Assembly: GCA_938003875.1 (NCBI GenBank)
Contig: CALKWO010000257.1
Span: 1-18,871 of the forward strand
Source: an uncultured bacterium
GTDB taxonomy: Bacteria > Planctomycetota > Uabimicrobiia > Uabimicrobiales > JABWCH01
Direction: 5' to 3'
DNA: 18,871 nt
Shown here: piece by piece, positions 15,782 to 18,871 of the stretch
How positions within the stretch are numbered: position 1 is the first letter of the stretch
How the letters are laid out: every line of letters begins with the position of its first letter
Translations under genes and position numbers: made by a program
The notes under the pieces: generated by a model
Seen by the model: only the letters and a program-made list of their open reading frames with translations
Database searches by the model: none
What the model was told of the DNA's origin: nothing

Positions 15782-16090
15782 ATGATAAAAATTTCTATGT
15801 ATCGTTCCATGCCCTCTATTAGCATAAAAGTGGTCCCAGGAGCTTCTCGTGATATGGTTTTAGGAGAGAGAGAGGATGCGATCCGAATCAGCATCGCAGC
15901 CTCTCCTGAAAAGGATAAAGCCAACCAGCGGCTAGAACGTTTTCTTTCAGATACTTTACATGTAAAACAGGCACAAGTCCATATAGTACAAGGGCATAAA
16001 ACTAGAAATAAAGTAGTTGCATTTTCAGAATGCAGCGTAAAGGAAATCGAAACAAAAATAGCCTCTTTGCTCAAGGAAGGAAAAAAATGA
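15782..16090 (+). CDS. yggU: DUF167/YggU-family protein
   Basis: This is a small alpha/beta protein of the DUF167 (YggU) family. The hallmarks are VVPGASRDMVLGE (residues 17-29), the SPEKDKANQRLERFL helix, where most members have PPxxGKAN, and the late VHIVQGHKTRNKVV strand-turn. The length of 102 aa is typical. The first ATG (15782) has only a weak AGG upstream, so a start at M7 or M10 is possible. The stop codon overlaps the start of the phosphoglycerate-mutase-like gene in an ATGA arrangement (16087-16090), implying translational coupling. The biochemical role of the family is not established. Confidence 0.9.
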   Translation: MIKISMYRSMPSISIKVVPGASRDMVLGEREDAIRISIAASPEKDKANQRLERFLSDTLHVKQAQVHIVQGHKTRNKVVAFSECSVKEIETKIASLLKEGKK

Positions 16091-17268
16091 AATATTGTGT
16101 GGTGATTTTAAGTGGCCTATCTGACAGAAGTTATGGCAGAATAAAGAACCTTACCCCTCTCGAAATGGCAAGGGTCAAATCCATGAATGAAATAGCCTCC
16201 AAAGGACGCATTGGCATGGTGAAAACTATCCCTGACGATATGCCTTCAGAAAGTCTGGTAGCGATTATGTCTATTTCAGGCTATGATCCTGTTATGTATT
16301 ATACAGGGAATGCACCCATGGAAGCGAAGGCATTAGGCCTTGCTTTAGGTGAGAAAGAATGGTGCTTTTGCTGTGATCTTGTTTCCACTTTTGATAACAG
16401 CATCGTAGATCCTTCTGCTGGACAAATCAGAAAAAATGAAGCCATGGCACTCATGGAGGATTTAAAAAACCACTTGAATAGCAGGGATATCACATTCTAT
16501 CCTGTGAAAAACAACCATCATCTCCTCATTGTACCCAACCATTCTTTTTCTAATATAAAGACACACAATCCATCGCATATACTAGGAAAACCTGCTTTTG
16601 ATTTTTTGCCTCAAGGAGAAGGTAGCGATGTTCTTAGGGATATCATGAAAGAGGCACACAGTATACTTCATGAGCATGAAATCAACAATATCCGAAGGGA
16701 CTTGAATGAAAACCCAGCAGATAGCCTTTGGATATGGGGAGGAGGCTTACTCCCTGAATTGCCTTCTTTTCAGGATATTTTTCATAAGAAAGCTGCTATC
16801 ATTACAGCTTCTCTCGCAATCCAGGGGCTGGCGAAGGAGACTGGCATAGAAATACTCTCTGTGCCTGGAATCACAGGAGGGATGGAGACAAACTATCATG
16901 GTAAAGTTTCTGCTGCTATAGAAGCCTTGACAGAATATGATCTTGTTTTTTTACATGTAGATGCCATTGCAGAAGCATCATATCAGGGAGATTTAAGCCA
17001 GAAGATACGCATAATCGAAAGAGTGGATGAAAATATCATCGCTCCTTTACTGGCAAATCTTCAGGAAGAATACCGTCTTATGATTGTAGGCGGACATTTT
17101 ATTTCGGTAGGAGAGAAGACCGCCTTCCCCAGGCTTGTCCCTTTTGCTCTAGGAGGAACGAACTATCCTGTAGGAACTGGACTTACATTTACAGAACGAA
17201 ATGCACTCAAGGTGGATTTAAACATCAAGGAAGGTGATGGTCTTTTAAAATTTTTATTTGAGTCTTGA
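16087..17268 (+). CDS. apgM: ApgM-family phosphoglycerate mutase homologue, metal site degraded
   Basis: The whole-length pattern is that of archaeal-type cofactor-independent phosphoglycerate mutase (alkaline-phosphatase superfamily): TPLEMAR, MVKTIPDDMPSES, SISGYDPVMYYTGNAPMEA, then a C-terminal half with LFLHV-like and IVGGHF segments. The 393-aa length is normal. The phosphate-accepting serine appears to be S56. However, residues expected to bind the two metals are altered: S9 where GDG has Asp, I294-A295-E296 for PDE, Y299-Q300 for the His-Asp of GHDG, G336 for the Asp of DHS, and K344 for the late His. The family arginine of TGRAP is Asn. It is probably a non-catalytic or repurposed homologue. 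The ATG at 16087 is chosen over an in-frame ATG at 16030 because GGAAGG precedes it and homology starts there. Confidence 0.85.
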   Translation: MKYCVVILSGLSDRSYGRIKNLTPLEMARVKSMNEIASKGRIGMVKTIPDDMPSESLVAIMSISGYDPVMYYTGNAPMEAKALGLALGEKEWCFCCDLVSTFDNSIVDPSAGQIRKNEAMALMEDLKNHLNSRDITFYPVKNNHHLLIVPNHSFSNIKTHNPSHILGKPAFDFLPQGEGSDVLRDIMKEAHSILHEHEINNIRRDLNENPADSLWIWGGGLLPELPSFQDIFHKKAAIITASLAIQGLAKETGIEILSVPGITGGMETNYHGKVSAAIEALTEYDLVFLHVDAIAEASYQGDLSQKIRIIERVDENIIAPLLANLQEEYRLMIVGGHFISVGEKTAFPRLVPFALGGTNYPVGTGLTFTERNALKVDLNIKEGDGLLKFLFES

Positions 17269-17270
17269 TT

Positions 17271-18818
17271 ATGATATTCTATTATTCGATAAAATCATGT
17301 TTCAGAAGTAAGGGGTATTTCCTTTTTTGGGGATTTTTTCTTTGCCTGGCCTTGACGCTGAAGGCAAAAGAGCAGTATAGTCTGGAAATTTCTTCTGTTA
17401 TCCCTTTCCAGGAACAAGGAAAATATAGCTGGAAAATTTCAGGGAAAAGCACATACCCTAAAGGAACTTTGTTCCAGATCACCTTTACTAAGAATAGCCC
17501 GGTAGCAACCAAGACGATTCAGGGAAATAACTTTGCGGTAACAGAAGGCGATTGGGAATTTGTTCTGGAAAGTTTTGACAAAAAAATCGCCCCAGGCAAA
17601 TATTGTATTACTGTATTTTTTTCTCCTCAATTTCAGGAACATAAGATAGAAAGCGGTTTTCAAAAAGCCCGATATGATTTTTTCTGGCAGCAGGATAAAT
17701 ATTCTTCTGTCTTTGAAACCCAGCGAAAAGAAATCAAAGCCTTATATTCACAAATTCAGGAGCTTTATCAAATTATGCTTCGAGACTGCGAGAGCAGCAA
17801 AAAGATGCAGATGCTTTCTATATGGCAAGCTGGTAGCTCCATTCGCAGCAAGAGGCTACAAAATCTGAGAGAAAAAATAGACAAATACTGCATGGAATAT
17901 ATGGAACCCTTTTTTCATTTCCCCTATTGGTACATTCATGGTCTAATATATTTTCTGGAAGACATCGAAGAAGAAACAGAAGCCTATCTTCAAAAAAAAG
18001 AATCCAGAATTCTGGAGTTTCGGGAAAAATTTTGCAGGCGGATGCAGGAAGCCAATTTCTCTTTTGTATATGAATCTCTTGCACTTACAGACAATCTTTC
18101 CTCTCTTATAGAAGAAGAATTCCTGGCTTTGTATGAAGTCTTGAAAAACAAAAGGGTCTCTTTTCCTGTAGAAAAAAGCATTTCTGAATTGCGCATTCTG
18201 GCAATGTATCTTCAAAAGATTAAAGAAATCAGACAGAAATTCATCTCGTCGGGTAGCTTTGATCATGCTCCTGATTTTTTTTGGGAAGTATGCCAGCAAA
18301 TCCAGGGAATAGAAGCAGAAAACCTTTCTTTTGAAGCTAGAAACTTTTTCTATGAGCTTGTTCAATCCATTCTGAAGGCATGGATGAAATCATTTAAGCC
18401 TGATGCAAAAGGGTTTCTGCCCCTACCCCAGGAAGACTTCGATAGTCTTTGGAAAATGACAACGTCTGAATATAATAAAAAAGCTCTTTTTATAAAAGTG
18501 CTTTTGCTGGATTTAAAAGACATGCAAGAAAAAGCATTGATTTTAAAAGAGTGCTTACCTGAAAAAACACAAGAAGATTATGAAGAAATCTGGAAAGAGT
18601 GGTCGGCTCAGACCATCAAGATGCAGCAATGCAATCGCTATTTGCTATCTTTTTCTCAGGACAATCAAATATCTTCTTTCTTTCACGAATATGACCGACT
18701 CTGCCTTTCCTGGATTCATCTATGCTACCTTGTTTCTATTTCGGAAGAAAGTATAGAGAAAAAAATTTTATCTTTTTTAAAAGAAATAGAAAAATTAAAG
18801 AGTAGAATACAAAATTGA
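17271..18818 (+). CDS. Exported protein with beta domain and long helical region
   Basis: I do not recognise this protein of about 515 aa. The N-terminus has a basic region (K8, R12, K14), a hydrophobic core YFLFWGFFLCLALTL (16-30) and a plausible signal-peptidase site near A32, so it is probably exported. C25 lacks a proper lipobox. Residues 35-145 look like an Ig-like beta domain (Gly- and Pro-punctuated strands, APGKYCITVFF). From about 150 to the end it is almost entirely helical, rich in Glu, Lys, Gln, Phe and Cys-free for long stretches, suggesting a helical bundle or coiled coil. The ATG is 2 bp after the preceding stop; a TTG at 17265 is an alternative start, and neither has a strong ribosome site. 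Coupling to the ApgM-like gene is likely. Confidence 0.85.
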   Translation: MIFYYSIKSCFRSKGYFLFWGFFLCLALTLKAKEQYSLEISSVIPFQEQGKYSWKISGKSTYPKGTLFQITFTKNSPVATKTIQGNNFAVTEGDWEFVLESFDKKIAPGKYCITVFFSPQFQEHKIESGFQKARYDFFWQQDKYSSVFETQRKEIKALYSQIQELYQIMLRDCESSKKMQMLSIWQAGSSIRSKRLQNLREKIDKYCMEYMEPFFHFPYWYIHGLIYFLEDIEEETEAYLQKKESRILEFREKFCRRMQEANFSFVYESLALTDNLSSLIEEEFLALYEVLKNKRVSFPVEKSISELRILAMYLQKIKEIRQKFISSGSFDHAPDFFWEVCQQIQGIEAENLSFEARNFFYELVQSILKAWMKSFKPDAKGFLPLPQEDFDSLWKMTTSEYNKKALFIKVLLLDLKDMQEKALILKECLPEKTQEDYEEIWKEWSAQTIKMQQCNRYLLSFSQDNQISSFFHEYDRLCLSWIHLCYLVSISEESIEKKILSFLKEIEKLKSRIQN

Positions 18819-18871
18819 ATAAGGCTAAATACCGCCTGCTGGAGCAGATGCTATTATCATAGCACTGCTCA
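18818..18871. repeat. Hairpin-forming dispersed repeat, copy 2 (cut by window edge)
   Basis: This copy is identical to 13224-13277 except at one base and lies in the same orientation. It begins at the last base of the TGA stop of the preceding gene and keeps the complete inner hairpin (18842-18870). The outer stem partner would lie beyond the window. Confidence 0.85.

Noticed and set aside
16030..16086. Upstream in-frame start for the ApgM-like gene (19 extra residues)
   Set aside because: It lies inside the DUF167 gene, lacks a ribosome site and adds basic residues before the point where family similarity begins.
1..18871. CRISPR array, tRNA, rRNA, insertion sequence or prophage
   Set aside because: No regularly spaced repeats, cloverleaf, rRNA motifs, transposase or integrase signatures were seen on either strand.

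Overview
The window looks like chromosomal DNA from an AT-rich (roughly 40% GC by eye) Gram-negative bacterium, most likely a deep-branching member of the PVC/Planctomycetes group. The main reason is the GspE/PilB-type ATPase, whose whole-length pattern matches planctomycete homologues as I remember them. A very large membrane-spanning Ser/Thr kinase and a giant Hsp70/actin-fold protein fit the same picture. The taxonomic call is inference, not measurement. I see no rRNA, tRNA, CRISPR array, transposase, integrase or phage gene.

Left arm (minus strand, about 58-6190): a two-gene operon. A near-consensus sigma-70 promoter (TTGACA, 17 bp, TAAGAT; 6186-6158) drives a roughly 155-nt structured leader, then a GspE/PilB-type ATPase with an N-terminal MshEN domain (4287-5993). 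A 1378-residue receptor-like Ser/Thr kinase follows (85-4221), ending at a good intrinsic terminator (58-80). The layout suggests a link between phospho-signalling and a type II secretion/type IV pilus motor.

Centre (plus strand, 6467-11756): a two-gene unit of unknown job. It has a helical protein with acidic ends (393 aa, TTG start) and a 1315-residue protein with an Hsp70/actin-type ATPase core that resembles SrfB-like proteins. Both carry highly charged low-complexity segments. A strong hairpin and T-tract at 11727-11756 closes the unit.

Right centre (plus strand, 11853-15360): a textbook promoter (TTGATA, 17 bp, TATAAT) precedes a fatty-acid-type set. The genes are a FabF-like ketosynthase, a hot-dog thioesterase, an enoyl-CoA hydratase, a stand-alone acyl carrier protein and a PNPOx-like flavin protein, ending at a terminator at 15331-15360. 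No ketoreductase, acyltransferase or ligase is present, so the set must draw on other genes or perform a partial pathway.

Right arm (plus strand, 15374-18818): tightly spaced genes for a small membrane-anchored protein, a DUF167/YggU protein, an ApgM-family phosphoglycerate mutase homologue that has lost several metal-binding residues, and an exported protein of unknown function. A hairpin-forming repeat occurs at 13224-13277 and again at the right edge (18818-18871), 53 of 54 bases identical. It is probably a dispersed genomic repeat.

The best candidates for undescribed biology are the apparent ApgM pseudoenzyme, the Hsp70-like giant with its helical partner, and the kinase's repeat architecture.
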